Of a stretch of DNA of 64,000 bases, positions 1-10,269 are shown piece after piece. The notes beneath the pieces are model-generated. The model saw nothing but the letters and a program-made list of their open reading frames with translations. It was not told where the DNA came from and searched no databases. This DNA is from Engraulis encrasicolus. Lineage: Eukaryota > Chordata > Actinopteri > Clupeiformes > Engraulidae. The stretch covers positions 16,245,253-16,309,252 of the forward strand of contig NC_085876.1 in the NCBI RefSeq assembly GCF_034702125.1. The letters run 5' to 3'. The translations under genes and the position numbers were made by a program. The first letter of the stretch is position 1, and each line of letters starts with the position of its first letter.

Positions 1-68
1 GCCCAGTTTAAATGAGCAGCATAGTTGCAGTAGCCTTTTTGACCATTTCCTGCACAGTGTCCCTTTAA
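1..68. mobile_element. 3' end of a TTAA-flanked MITE (family A)
   Basis: The end reads ...CACAGTGTCCCT followed by TTAA. It matches the 3' end of the complete copy at 30912-31211 (tttttgaccatttcc, then cacagtgtccc). The 5' part lies outside the window. TTAA flanks suggest piggyBac-type (or Kolobok-type) mobilisation. Confidence 0.75.
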
Positions 69-477
69 AGTTTTAATAAACGGTCACCCTCCCATTCCAT
101 GTCTTCTACCATACCCTGTGCTTCTACCTGACTGGAATGGCCCAGGGAATAAATGGCTGCGATGCCCTTAAGCTAGGTGGCTCTTCACTTGCATTTTATT
201 TTACTATCTTTCTCTTTCACATTCTTTTTTCCTTACAAAATGTTGCCTCTACGTATCTTAAAAAAAAAAAACTCCTCTCCAGTGGTGTCAGTTTGTACAT
301 GTATTTGCTTACCCATCCTTCAGCAGTGTACCAGAGTGTGTGGGTGTAGTGTGTGGGTGTATAACGTTCCAACTATCCTGAGGTCTCGGGGCAGCAGAGT
401 TCCCAGAGTGCATTGCAGTGAGTGATGGAGAGGTTATCAACTACCTGCAACCCCTCCGGTACCTCTCCTTGCTTCCC
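69..477. other. Unassigned unique-looking sequence
   Basis: No repeat, RNA gene or credible coding region recognised. The short open frames here lack any family signature. Confidence 0.4.
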
Positions 478-517
478 CCACACACACGCATGCACGCACG
501 CACACACACACACACAG
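478..517. repeat. (CA)n microsatellite
   Basis: Imperfect CA/ACGC dinucleotide run of about 40 bp. The stretch from here to 1078 shows nothing else I can assign. Confidence 0.9.
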
Positions 518-1078
518 GCACGATGAGAAAGTCCTGTTTTTGCTTCTATCAGCATCCTCACTCTACTCTGTGTAAGAGACAGTATGGTAGTTTGAATGAA
601 AGAACATCTCTTATTACAATACATGTACGGTACAATGCAGTGAGAACTGGTTCTATAGATACCCACATACGAGATGGACTGCATCCCTCTCTTAATAGGC
701 TATATAGTCTTTAGTGCATATATAATCTATTTAAAGGTGTGTTTATTTATTAGAGGCAAAGGTTTGAGAAATCATGACACTGCTTGGTGTGGCTTGCTTT
801 AACACACTGTACTGAGTGAAATAAATGTTAGGCTAGCTTATGTTACTGTATACTGGGCCACAGTATGTATACTGTACACTGAGCCGCAGTTTCTAAAGAA
901 GGGCTTTTGAGAGGTACAGTACACGTAACTGTGATTATGGTCAAATGTTAAGGATTCAGTAAGCAGTGTATTGTCAATTAGACTCGTGGTGACCTTTTTC
1001 CTGTTATGTGGACATTTACAGCGCTTGTGAATCACTACGTGTGATTGATTTGGCTCACCATTGTGGGTATGTGAGTGA

Positions 1079-1155
1079 ATGTGTGTGTGTGTATGTGTGT
1101 GTGTGTGTGTGTGTGTGCGTGTGCGTGTGCGTGTGCGTGTGGACGTGTGTGTGTG
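1079..1155. repeat. (TG)n/(TGCG)n microsatellite
   Basis: Compound run of TG with a TGCG section. Alternating purine-pyrimidine sequence of this kind can adopt Z-DNA. Confidence 0.95.
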
Positions 1156-1275
1156 AGTAAGTGTAAATGCATTGGCTGTTTGCTGATTTCTGTCTGGGTA
1201 AACTGCATGATGTCATTTTGGATTGCTCCACACCACGTCAAACTCAGAGCCCAGAATGATGGATGGACCTCTGAG

Positions 1276-1415
<140 letters not shown>

Positions 1416-1564
1416 ATATTTGTGCATGCTCTCACTCACACAGTCATACTCAAATATTAAAGATACAAAGAAGTAAAGAGTAGAGGAGGGTGTTGTGGAA
1501 ATGCCGCAAAAGTCAGGCTAAAAACAAAGAACGTAATTGGGGAGAGAAATAGAAAGACAATAAG

Positions 1565-1945
1565 ACAAAAGAAAAGTTGAAGAGAAGAAAGGAAAGGAGG
1601 AGAGGATGGTGTGTGAGGACCAGACTCCTGTATGGCTGCAGTGGCTCCTCATAAAGCCTGAAGAGCTCCCTGGGGAAACACCAGCAGACTACGTGACCAA
1701 GGAGGCAGACGAGGAGAGGAGAGGGCAGGGTGAGAGAGAGGCAGATGAGGGGAGGAGAGGACAGGACAGGGGGAGAGGGAGAGAGGAGAGGAGCAGGGAG
1801 GAGAAGAGAAGAAAGGAGAGGAGGGGAGAGGAGACGAGAGAGGAGAGGCTAGGGGGAGAGGAGAGGAGAGGAGAAGAGAGGAGAGGAGAGAAGGGAAGAG
1901 GAGAAGAAAGGAGAGGAAAGGAGAGGAAAGGGGAATGAGTGAAGA
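1565..1945. repeat. Purine-rich (GGAGA)-type tract
   Basis: About 380 bp almost free of pyrimidines on the + strand (GAGAGG, GGAGA, GAAGAG units). Such purine mirror tracts can form triplex H-DNA. Open frames over it are composition artefacts. Confidence 0.85.
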
Positions 1946-2266
1946 AGTCTGGGTTAGTGGGGGATTGAAAGAGGGAGAGGGAGACAGTGCACAAGGTAGG
2001 CAGGCAGCATTACTGCGTCACCACCTCACAAAGGGCAGAATCTGCATCCCCATACCAGAGTAAATAGTGATGCGTCTGTGAGGCTAGGCAGACCTGGAAA
2101 TGGAAAGTAGAATAGAGGAGAAGATAAAAGAAAAGATATATGGGTATCAGAGAATTTAAGCAGAGGAAAATGAGGCAGAGAAAGTGGTATGCAGTGGACA
2201 GACACCATATCAAAGAGGCGACAGAGATGGAAAGATGTTAAGAGCAGATCTGGACAAAAGAGAGAG

Positions 2267-2268
2267 AT

Positions 2269-2334
<66 letters not shown>

Positions 2335-2372
2335 CAGAGAGAGACAGAGAGAGACAGAGAGAGACAGAGATG
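2267..2372. repeat. (GA)n/(GACAGA)n microsatellite
   Basis: About 30 GA units followed by a GACAGAGA variant array. Confidence 0.95.
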
Positions 2373-2679
2373 ATGAGGGAGGTATGAAGAGAATGTGTGA
2401 TGTCCGAATAGATGAGATATTGGATATTTCAGATTTGACAAGAGATATAAAGTAAAAGGAACATCGAAAGAGGAGCTGAGAGGAGATAGAGATTGGACAT
2501 AAAGATATAAAAGCAGAGGAAAGGTGAGAGGCAGAAGGGAGATGGAAAAGAAATGGAGAGAATGAGGTGGAGAGACAATTAAAAGACATGGAAGAGGAGC
2601 TTAGACAAGAGAGAGACTGGAGATAAAGATTTAAAGGCCAAAACATGTGTAGAGGAATGGTGAGAGGCATAAAGACTAC

Positions 2680-2747
2680 ACAGATGGAGAGAGAGAGAAT
2701 ACGAGAGAGAGAGAAGGGGGGGTAAGAGAGAGAGAGAGAGAGAGCGA

Positions 2748-2840
<93 letters not shown>

Positions 2841-2865
2841 TGTGAGAGAGAGAGAGAATGAGGTG
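2680..2865. repeat. Long (GA)n microsatellite
   Basis: Interrupted then nearly perfect GA run of about 80 units. The surrounding 1.9-3.0 kb is purine-rich with no recognisable gene. Confidence 0.95.
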
Positions 2866-3231
2866 GAAATAGAGAATGTTGAACCCAAGTTGGCTGCCAC
2901 CATGACTGTAGCAAGGAGTTGGCCTACCAATACACAAAGTGGAGGTATTTGCAATGGGATGCATGGGTGAAACAGAGAGCAGAAAAAGATAAATATAAAA
3001 AGATGAAGGAAATGTAAAGAATCTAACATGACAAGGCTAAACTATGAAAACTGTGTTATGACATGAACAATTGAGTCTCCTGGTCTCTTGTTTGTGGGTT
3101 TTTATGTACGTGTATTTATGCCAAGAAACATCCTCCATCCATCCGTCAATGTCAGAAAGTGTTGTGGATGTCTGTCGTGTAAGACTATGACATACTGTAA
3201 AAAAAAGGGAAGATGAAGGCATCCACCAGAT

Positions 3232-3950
3232 CAACTTTCACTATCGCATACATCACTATCCCTCCATCACCTACCCCCTCTACTCCTCTTTCACTATCAC
3301 ATACATCACTATCCCTCCATCCCACTCCCCTCTCCTCCTCCTTCACTATCACATACATCACTATCCCTCCATCCCACTCCCCTCTCCTCCTCCTTCACTA
3401 TCACATACATCACTATCCCTCCATCCCCTCCCCCTCTCCTCCTCCTTCACTATCACATACATTGCTATCCCTCCATCCCCCTCCCCTCTCCTCCTCCATC
3501 CCCCTCCTCTCCTCTTCCATCCCCTCCCCCTCTCCTCCTCCTTCACTATCACATACATTGCTATCCCTCCATCCCACTCCCCTCTACTCCTCTTTCACTA
3601 TCACATACATCACTATCCCTCCACCCCCCTCCTCTCCTCTTCCATCCCCTACCCCCTCTTCTCCTCCACCCCCCTCCTCTCCTCTTCCATCCCCTACCCC
3701 CTCTTCTCCTCCTTCACTATCACATACATTGCTATCCCTCCATCCCCCTCCCCTCTCCTCCTCCATCCCCCTCTCTACTCCATTCGACTCTCCTCCTCCT
3801 CTCCACCACCCCCCTCTCCCCTCTACTTCAACACCCACTCTCCTCCTCCACCCCATCACTATCACTCCTCCTCCTCTTCCTCAACCCATCTCCTCTCCCC
3901 TCTCCTCCTCCATCCCGCTCTCCTCTCCCTCTTTCTCGCATCCCATTGAA
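3232..3950. repeat. Pyrimidine-rich minisatellite, ~50-bp unit
   Basis: Repeats of a unit containing CACTATCACATACAT, then CACTATCCCTCCATC and a CCCCTCTCCTCCTCC block. Unit length varies by gain or loss of the C/T block. The long Ser/Pro/Leu open frame over it is a by-product of the array. Confidence 0.9.
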
Positions 3951-4816
3951 GCCTAGTATATACCTCTAGTGTCATTCTCTTCTTTCCCCTGTTTGCCTCT
4001 TGAAAGCAACATGGATGAGAGGGGAACAGTAGAAGAATGTTTTGGACCCTTTACAGCAATGTCTTTTCCACTTTCTTCCTTTAGTTAGTTATAGTTCCTT
4101 AGTAGTAGTTAGTAGTTATAGCTCCTTAGTTCCTTAGTTATAGGTTAAAAAAAAATAGTTATGTATAATATTTGGTTACGGTCCAGAAATGCAATTGGCC
4201 GAATTCCCTCTGGGCTGCCATTCAACTTGTTCAGTGAGGCTGATGGTTATATTGCATTTTGAGAATGCTCTTCCGGCTGCCGTACAAGGGAACAAGGTCA
4301 GAGAAAAGCGAAGGGCTAAACACGACTCCCCTTTGAGTTGGGATGGCATTTGAGTGGCTTTAATACCCTGAGCGAAATGTGAAGTGCAAACAGGTTTGGG
4401 TTCAGCACAAAGCTGTCCATTGGCACTACACACCTCAGCTCTTCCACTGCCCTCTTAGCAGATTAGGCTTCTGTGTTCCTCTCTACGTCTGTCTCCCTGT
4501 CTATCTCCCATGTATATGGCACACCATTCTTATACCCTATTTGCTTATTTTTGTCATCCGTTTTACTTTGTCTTCCACTTTTCTCCATCTCTGTTTTGAT
4601 CTTTCTTCTCCACCCTCCCAAGCCCAAGCCCATTTTGTCTTTCTGTGTTGGTGTGTGGTCGGTCATCCATCTTACAACGTTCCTGTTATGTGTCTTTTCC
4701 CATTTCTCTCTGGCTTCCCTTATCTCCATCTCTCTCTTTTCATTCTCTATACAAATCATCTTGACCAACCCGTAATCCCTCCAGTATATATCTCTCTCCT
4801 CCCAACTGTTGTGTGC

Positions 4817-4817
<1 letters not shown>
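3951..4817. other. Unassigned; short ttagttatag-type simple repeat inside
   Basis: A small degenerate array (TTAGTTATAGTTCC units) lies at about 4082-4150. The rest is pyrimidine-biased and shows no gene or element I recognise. Confidence 0.4.
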
Positions 4818-4883
<66 letters not shown>

Positions 4884-4896
4884 GCACACACATACA
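4818..4896. repeat. (CA)n microsatellite
   Basis: About 35 CA units followed by an ACGC variant tail. Confidence 0.95.
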
Positions 4897-5202
4897 CCCC
4901 TCCTTGCTCTGATATGAATTCAACTCTGTGCCATGTCTGCCCTAATCTCCGTCATGTTTGTTCATGTGTCCTTGCTGAGGTTATGGTGGGGGAAATCGAT
5001 GTGGCCTTATCTGCTCCTATGGATTTATGTAGTCTTCTGTGCCAGCGCATTTTTAGCCAAACTTTTCCTTTTTCATCGGCTCCTCCTGTCTTCTGTTGCT
5101 CTTTTCTGTGTTTGTTCTTTCTAACTTAGACTATCCGTTTTGTGTTTCACAGTCTTTTTCTTTCTCACTCATCTTTTTTTCAATTGGTCTTTCTTCTCAA
5201 TT

Positions 5203-5232
5203 CTCTCTCTCTCTCTCTCTCCCTCCCTCTCC
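5203..5232. repeat. (CT)n microsatellite and flanking pyrimidine tract
   Basis: Short CT run inside a 5.1-5.3 kb pyrimidine-rich segment. A further (CA)n run lies at about 5430-5462. Confidence 0.85.
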
Positions 5233-5462
5233 ATCTTTTTCATATCTTTGTCCGTCCCCAGTATTAGTTTCCTTTGTCTCCACCGTGTACCAGAGGGGCT
5301 AACAAAGGTTGGCATTCAAACCCAGTTAAGGTCCACATCAGGAAGTTATTATTATCATTAGCCATTTCTTAATTGAAGCATCAATCAGCTTCATTGCATT
5401 CATTAAACCCATTCCCCAAGACTCTTACGCACTCGCACACGCACACGCACACACACACACAC

Positions 5463-6264
5463 CCTGGCCTTTGTATTCTTCTCTCTGAGGAAAAGTGATT
5501 AAAGGGTAAGATGATGCTTCAAATCTATCTGTATAGGTCATTCTATCGCTCCAGCCACGTGGAGTAACATTCTTCCACCACTAGGGGAGTGTTTGTAGTG
5601 AATGTGATGATGTGCAGTGTCTTGGCAGGAAGGAGGTCCTCTGTAAATAGCCGTGCGTAATATGGCACAAAGAATTAAAATTAGATTTCTTACTTTCCCA
5701 CTCAAACATAGCCATACTTATATACATAGTATTAGACAGTATAGACTTATAGGGTTTTCACCCCTTTAAGTGAACTCAGATCTGTGACTCAGCATTTTCT
5801 GTGCATATGTGAACGCTTCAAAGTGTACCCAGACCCCTTGGAACTGAACCGTACTGAGACCTTCATTGCTAGTTTTTAGTCTGTATGCTGTTGATGGAAG
5901 GTGAAAGAGTCATGACTTATGAGCTTGATTTACAAAAGTGTAATGCCTTACATTACAAATACCATGTAGTAATATTGTCACGTAACTGATTGATTTGAAA
6001 AGACAGCAACATGTAATCAGTCATGTACAGGTATTACAGTTTCAAAGAGCCTTACTACCCCAAACATCCAGGACAATCCAGGCCTATGCTCATATTTATG
6101 GACAGGAGGAGCGCAGCAACAAGGGGGTGAAGATGAGATGCCAACAGACGCTATGTCCATTCAATGGAGAAGAACATAAAAAAAATCGCAAAATGCATTT
6201 TATATAGCTTGTAAAATTATGATCTCAAAATATTTGAATGGCACGCAAGTCATGTAAATAACCT
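5463..6264. other. Unassigned unique-looking sequence
   Basis: AT-rich sequence without recognisable repeats, RNA genes or coding regions. Confidence 0.4.
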
Positions 6265-6425
6265 TTCTTCCCCATTATTATGCTGGGTTTGAAGTACATC
6301 AGATCATCTTGACCATGTCCACATGCATAATACATTGAGTTGCCACCATGTGATTGGCTGATCAGAAATTTGCCTCAACGAGCAGTTGTAAAGGTGTTGC
6401 TATTACGTAAAGTGGACGGTGAGTG
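6265..6425 (-). mobile_element. 5' end of a Tc1-like (Tzf-type) DNA transposon
   Basis: The segment reads ctttcttccccattatt, then ttgaccatgtccacatgca, then gtgattggctgat, and ends ggacggtgagtgta. This is the 5' terminal region of the common fish Tc1-like element whose ends read CACTCACCGGCC. The other end of the same family is recognisable at 28880-29190. No transposase is preserved here. Confidence 0.75.
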
Positions 6426-6499
6426 TATACATCAGGCCCAGATTAAGGAGGATTTTACACAAGAGATCCCCTCCCCCCTTCTGCTCCAGGGACAGTAAC

Positions 6500-6570
6500 C
6501 AATGTAAATACGGTATCTGTAAGTTGCTTTGGACAACAGCATCAACTAAATGTAATGTAAAGTAATAAAA
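6500..6570 (+). repeat. Fish SINE/LINE 3'-tail fragment
   Basis: The sequence resembles the widespread teleost retroposon tail: tgtaagttgctttggacaa, then gcatcaactaaatgtaatg. It is probably a truncated SINE tail. Nothing further is assignable up to 7084. Confidence 0.6.
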
Positions 6571-7603
6571 TGTATTATTGGTATTCTTGGTACTGTATTG
6601 AACTTGAATCAATTAATCTTAAATCAATCAATGAGGTTAATCAACTAACAATTAACGAATGAATAAATAATGTGCATCGCTTGCCCACACCATCTAATAA
6701 TTAAAGGGAGAATATTGGGGGGAATATCTTATTGCAGGGGACCTTATTTTACTACACAACAATAAACCGTCCACAGTTCATAAGGACAAGGAACGTAATG
6801 AGACCATACAGAATGTCATTAATGTGCCATTAAATATTTGGGAGTGTTGCGGACCTTTATTTTCTTTTCAGTTATCTTACATTTGGTCCATCACCTGTGC
6901 CACTGATGTGCGCGCATTCTTTGACTTTCTGGACTGTACAGAATGTCGAAATAAATTATGGAGACGGTGAAGGCGATGTGGTGTTTCCAAATCGTGTTTA
7001 CATGTGTGTGCGTGCATATACAATGGTATACAGTAATTAATGGATTGGCTCTATAATGGATTGGCTTGTCTCCAATCTAATTTATACCAAAGGTGTTCCA
7101 TCGGGCTCAGGTTAGGATTCAGTGCAGGCCAGTCAAGTTTATTCACACCATACTCTCATCCATGGCTGTTTGTACCTAGGCACAAAAAGGGACAGTCATG
7201 TTGTAAGAGGAAGGGGCCTGCTCCAAACTGTACTTTCAAGGTTGGGAGCATGAAGGTGTTCAAAATGTTTTGGTATCCTGAAACATTTTAAGTTCATCTC
7301 ACAGGAACAAAGGGGCCAAGCCCATCTTCAGAAAATCAACCCCACATCATAATTTGGTAGCGTACCAATGTTCCCACGCCCCATTGGTCCCACAGCCCAT
7401 TGGTCCCACGGCCCACTGGTCCCACAGCCCATTGGTCCCACAACCCATTGGTCCCACAGCCCATTGGTCCCACATCACTAAGACTTTTTTTCATTTTTTA
7501 GGCCCATTGGTCCCACAGCCCATTGGTCCCACAGTCCATTGGTCCCACAGCCCATTGGTCCCACATTGCTTTTTTATTTGAATTTCTGGGCCATTGGTCC
7601 CAC

Positions 7604-7785
7604 GGGACTCACTAGTTCAAGGCTTTTTCGGTACTTACTGCTAACGTCATACGACCCTAAACCTAACCCTAACCCTAACCTTAACCCTAACCTTAATCCT
7701 AAACCTAACCCTAACCTTAAATCGCTTGTTTGAAATGTTTGATTATCATGTGAAGTACCGAGAGGGCGTCAAACTAGTGGGTCCC
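7604..7785. mobile_element. 182-bp nested inverted-repeat element with telomere-like core
   Basis: Present in copy 1 of the CCAAT palindrome and absent from copy 2. It is flanked by a 10-bp direct repeat TTGGTCCCAC (7594-7603, 7786-7795). Termini GGGACTCACTAGTT and, reverse-complemented, GGGACCCACTAGTT extend to about 33-bp imperfect inverted repeats ending CGGTACTT. The core at about 7654-7728 is CCTAACCC/CCTTAACC repeats. A 9-10 bp duplication would fit a Mutator-like transposase, which is inference. Confidence 0.8.
7652..7728. repeat. Interstitial telomere-like (CCTAAC)n repeats
   Basis: About twelve degenerate CCCTAA-type units with AAACCTAA and CCTTAA variants. They are internal to the 182-bp element, so they travelled with it rather than marking a chromosome end. 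Confidence 0.85.
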
Positions 7786-8219
7786 TTGGTCCCACAGCCC
7801 ATTGAAGTGTTTGTGATGTGGGACCAATGGACTGTGGGACCAATGGGCTGTGGGACCAACGGACCTAAAAACAAATTTAAAAATCTTAGTGATGTGGGAC
7901 CAATGAGCTGTGGGACCAATGGGCTGTGGGACCATTGGGCCTAATTTTGAAAAAACGCAAAAGTCTTAGCAATGTGGGACCAATGGGCTGTGGGACCAAT
8001 GGGCCGTGGGAACATTGGGCTGACCCCCATAATTTATTATGCATCACAAAATGTACTCTTTTCCTGGCATCCTCCAAACTGAGACCTGTCCATCAGATTG
8101 CCAGATGGATTAGCCTGATGCCTCACTCCAACAAACTCCAGAAGTCTCGACTCTAGAGTCCAGTGACAGTGTGCTTTACACCATTTCAACCGGGATTTCG
8201 CTTTGCACTTAGACTTATG

Positions 8220-8225
8220 TTTATT
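8220..8225 (-). promoter_or_regulatory. AATAAA polyadenylation signal of the insert
   Basis: TTTATT on the + strand, within GGGATCAATAAAC on the minus strand, at the extreme 3' end of the ORF-bearing insert. Confidence 0.5.
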
Positions 8226-8810
8226 GATCCCACAAGGGGAAACTTAGGGTAACGGCAGCCGCTCCTGCGGCGCCCCAAAAACAGCACAATACAGTACATT
8301 ACATTACAACAAATGTAACAATAAAGTACAGCAAAGTACCTGCTAAGTGTTATACAACATTGGGTAAGGATGAGGAGAAAAAAGATTCCATAGCTCCATA
8401 TTGCAAACCACAACATCAAGACATAGAATAAAAAACCTCATATATAGCTTAAAGCAGTGGAGACAATACATTGTACAAGAACCGGGGGGAGGGGGTGGGG
8501 GGTAGGGTTGGGTAGCAGAAAGAAAACAGAGGACGCGTTGAAGATTGAGGAGAGGGATGAGCACTGGATAGCTTATCACCCCACTCTGAGCCATAACTCA
8601 ACCGTCCCAAGAACGGCCTTGCACTGTCCCAAAACAAGTGAAAAAACATCTCCAAGTGCCAGTGGTAATTGGGAGGGAGGCAGAGAGTCCAGACGTTGCT
8701 TGTCCTCCAAGGAGAGATAAGAGTCCTGGCCTAGGTCAGGTCGCTGCAGCTGCAGCTGGGGCGCCAAAGCAAAATAAGATTTATGTTTGGGTTATGCAGA
8801 CATTCCTTTT

Positions 8811-9374
8811 CTATTCTGCAGTAATTCTCATGTGACTGGCCACACGTTTCACATACAGTAGAATTTCGAGCAACCTAGCTTCCAAGCCGATCGATTCCAT
8901 CTGGCGATCGTGCGCGACAAGTCCATCAATGCGGCGATCAATCGCTTCAAGGTGGCGATGTCCGGCCACAACCACTTCAGTCAATTTGTCCATCTGGCGC
9001 TGACCCGCCACAAAACCCTCCAAAGCGCGATTCACGACCACATTCTGTGCTCGAATCTCACTGCCCACCCGATCAATTGAGCCGGACAGCCTGGGGCCCC
9101 TAATGGCTGCCCATACCTTTGAGCAAATGCGGTACAGCAGTCCCAAGGATAATCCAATTCCCAAGGAACTTGCCACCAAGTAGCCGAAAGTGTAGACATC
9201 TTCTACGTCCTCAATGTTCAACGGAGCCAGACACATGACGTTCCACTTCCCCCACGAGTCCATCACATAGCCAGCCGCCGTTGTCCCATCAGGACAGTTG
9301 GGCTCCCCCGAACCCACTTTGATCTTCGAAAAGATGGTGTCAATTGCGTTGAAAGACCAGTTGACCAAATCCAT
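8811..9374 (-). CDS. Intact 187-aa ORF, membrane segment plus helical repeats, unknown family
   Basis: I do not recognise this protein. The start ATG at 9374 has context ACAATGG. The frame is open for 187 codons in otherwise stop-rich DNA, and its GC-rich codon use differs from the AT-rich surroundings. Residues 1-60 are probably extramembrane, with CPDG (27-30) and two further Cys (48, 84). Residues 61-83 form a hydrophobic, Gly/Ser-rich single membrane segment. Residues 100-187 are predicted helical with a motif VA(G/H)xR(Q/H)(M/L)(D/E) repeated at 122, 136 and 153, suggesting a coiled-coil stalk. It lies in a retroposed-looking block inside a dead Tc1 relic and is followed 44 nt later by a 63-codon minus-strand ORF (8576-8767) in another frame. 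It could be a retrogene, a retroelement accessory protein or a captured viral-type protein; the sequence alone does not decide. Confidence 0.55.
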   Translation of the reverse strand: MDLVNWSFNAIDTIFSKIKVGSGEPNCPDGTTAAGYVMDSWGKWNVMCLAPLNIEDVEDVYTFGYLVASSLGIGLSLGLLYRICSKVWAAIRGPRLSGSIDRVGSEIRAQNVVVNRALEGFVAGQRQMDKLTEVVVAGHRHLEAIDRRIDGLVAHDRQMESIGLEARLLEILLYVKRVASHMRITAE

Positions 9375-9921
9375 TGTAATTTCTTTTCAGGAGAACAGGA
9401 CAGCGTGGAGTCTCAGCAGAATTTAAGTCAGACAAGACAGAGTGCCACAGCAGGGAAAGTGATAACTTTGTGATACATGACTTGGGTGTAGCATTTTGGC
9501 CAAGGAAACCCATTCCATGAAGCACTTGGCATACTGTATTTGGGCTAATCTGAAGGTCACATGGAGTTTGTGACTCTGTAGCAATTGACTGTACAGAATG
9601 TTGGTGACCTTTTTGTACTCTGTCCGTTTATGTGGCCTACCAATTGGCATACCATCATGGCTGAGCAGCTCTTGTTCCCAAACTCGTCCATTTTCTTATA
9701 ATAAAACTGATAACTGATAACGGTAACTTTGGAATATTTAGGATTGAGGTGTCTTTTGACAGTTCAACGCATGAATTCACAGAGCCCTGAGAGCGGCCTA
9801 CTCTTTCACAAATGTATGTAAAACAGCCTGCATGCCTGGGTGTTTAATTGTATACCCCTGTAGCCAGGCTTAGTGATTAGGATTTGGATGGGTGAGTGAA
9901 TACTTTTGCTAATGAAGTGTA

Positions 9922-10140
9922 AGTATGCAACAATGGTGCAGGAATGGTGAAGGAATATAACACCAGTGGAGCCAGGAAGGCAGCAGAACATCTCATGACA
10001 CAACTACCAATTGCCCAGTTACAACTGAGTCAATATAGCCTGGAAAACCAGCGCCAACTGCTGGACGGCAAAATGTTTTGCCTGCTGGTTGGCCTGGTTT
10101 CATATGAACACACTGCCCTGAATCTGGCAGATGGCAACTA
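9922..10140. other. Unassigned flank
   Basis: No element or gene recognised between the Tc1 terminus and the GC-rich promoter-like block. Confidence 0.4.
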
Positions 10141-10141
10141 A

Positions 10142-10266
10142 ACCAATCACAACGCAGAGATGTGTTTTGAATCAACGCGGGCGGGGCAGAGGGTTCTGGG
10201 GCGGGGTTTGGGAGTGACGACAGAGCAGTGAGACGTTGGAAGAAGCACAACAAGAAAGATGGCGGC
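10142..10266 (+). promoter_or_regulatory. GC-rich promoter-like block (CCAAT, GC boxes, YY1-type motif)
   Basis: ACCAATC at 10142-10148, GGGCGGGGC near 10179, GGGGCGGGG at 10198-10206, and AAGATGGCGGC at 10256-10266 (a YY1-like initiator motif often seen at first ATGs). The ATG inside it opens only eight codons before a stop, and no downstream gene was recognised through 11058. It may be a relic promoter, an orphan CpG island or part of an unknown repeat. Confidence 0.3.
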
Positions 10267-10269
10267 GGC

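Larger units (their letters stand above)
7356..8027. mobile_element. Palindromic element of inverted CCAAT 16-mers, copy 1
   Basis: An 8-bp target duplication CATAATTT (7348-7355, 8028-8035) flanks 672 bp. The left arm is a tandem array of CCCATTGGTCCCACAG and the right arm is its reverse complement. The terminal inverted repeats share ATGTTCCCACG. Each unit contains ATTGG/CCAAT, the NF-Y core. It sits inside the Tc1-like relic, whose sequence resumes exactly across the duplication. No coding sequence is present. The 8-bp duplication suggests hAT-type mobilisation, but the family is not one I can name. A second copy lies at 32641-33108. Confidence 0.85.
8211..9469 (-). mobile_element. 1.26-kb retroposed-looking insert carrying an intact ORF
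   Basis: The flanking Tc1-like sequence stops at about 8210 (tttgcactt) and resumes at about 9470 (gtgatacatgacttgg), so this block is a younger insertion. Read on the minus strand it resembles an mRNA or LINE-derived unit. It has a ~95-nt leader, an ATG in good Kozak context (9374), a 187-codon ORF, a ~590-nt 3' region, and an end at GGGATCAATAAA (AATAAA = 8220-8225). The GTGGGATCAATAAA terminus resembles the 3' tail of several fish non-LTR retrotransposons. There is no poly(A) and no clear target duplication beyond a possible CACTT/AACTT. Confidence 0.6.
7085..9921 (-). mobile_element. Tc1-like transposon, decayed, split by two insertions
   Basis: Three collinear minus-strand pieces (7085-7355, 8036-8210, 9470-9921) read as one Tc1-like element. 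The last piece encodes the N-terminal HTH part of a Tc1 transposase (minus-strand GRPHKRTE near 9650, then a degenerate LHGMGF-like block near 9520). It ends at a 5' terminus reading gggtgagtgaatacttttg (9888-9908). The intervals 7356-8027 and about 8211-9469 are later insertions. The reading frame is broken and the 3' terminus is not visible, so it is dead. Confidence 0.75.

Noticed and set aside
2026..2964. 312-codon minus-strand frame
   Set aside because: Leu-Ser repeats from (GA)n tracts, with no domain outside the repeat.
3213..3956. 247-codon Ser/Pro/Leu frame
   Set aside because: Produced by the pyrimidine minisatellite.
7652..7728. Chromosome end
   Set aside because: The telomere-like units are degenerate, short and enclosed in a mobile element with sequence continuing on both sides.
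7354..7944. Repeated HWSHSPLVPQPIGPT-type frames (also 32589-33016)
   Set aside because: The 16-bp CCAAT unit has no stop in several frames on both strands; the two arms encode mirror versions, so it is not a protein.
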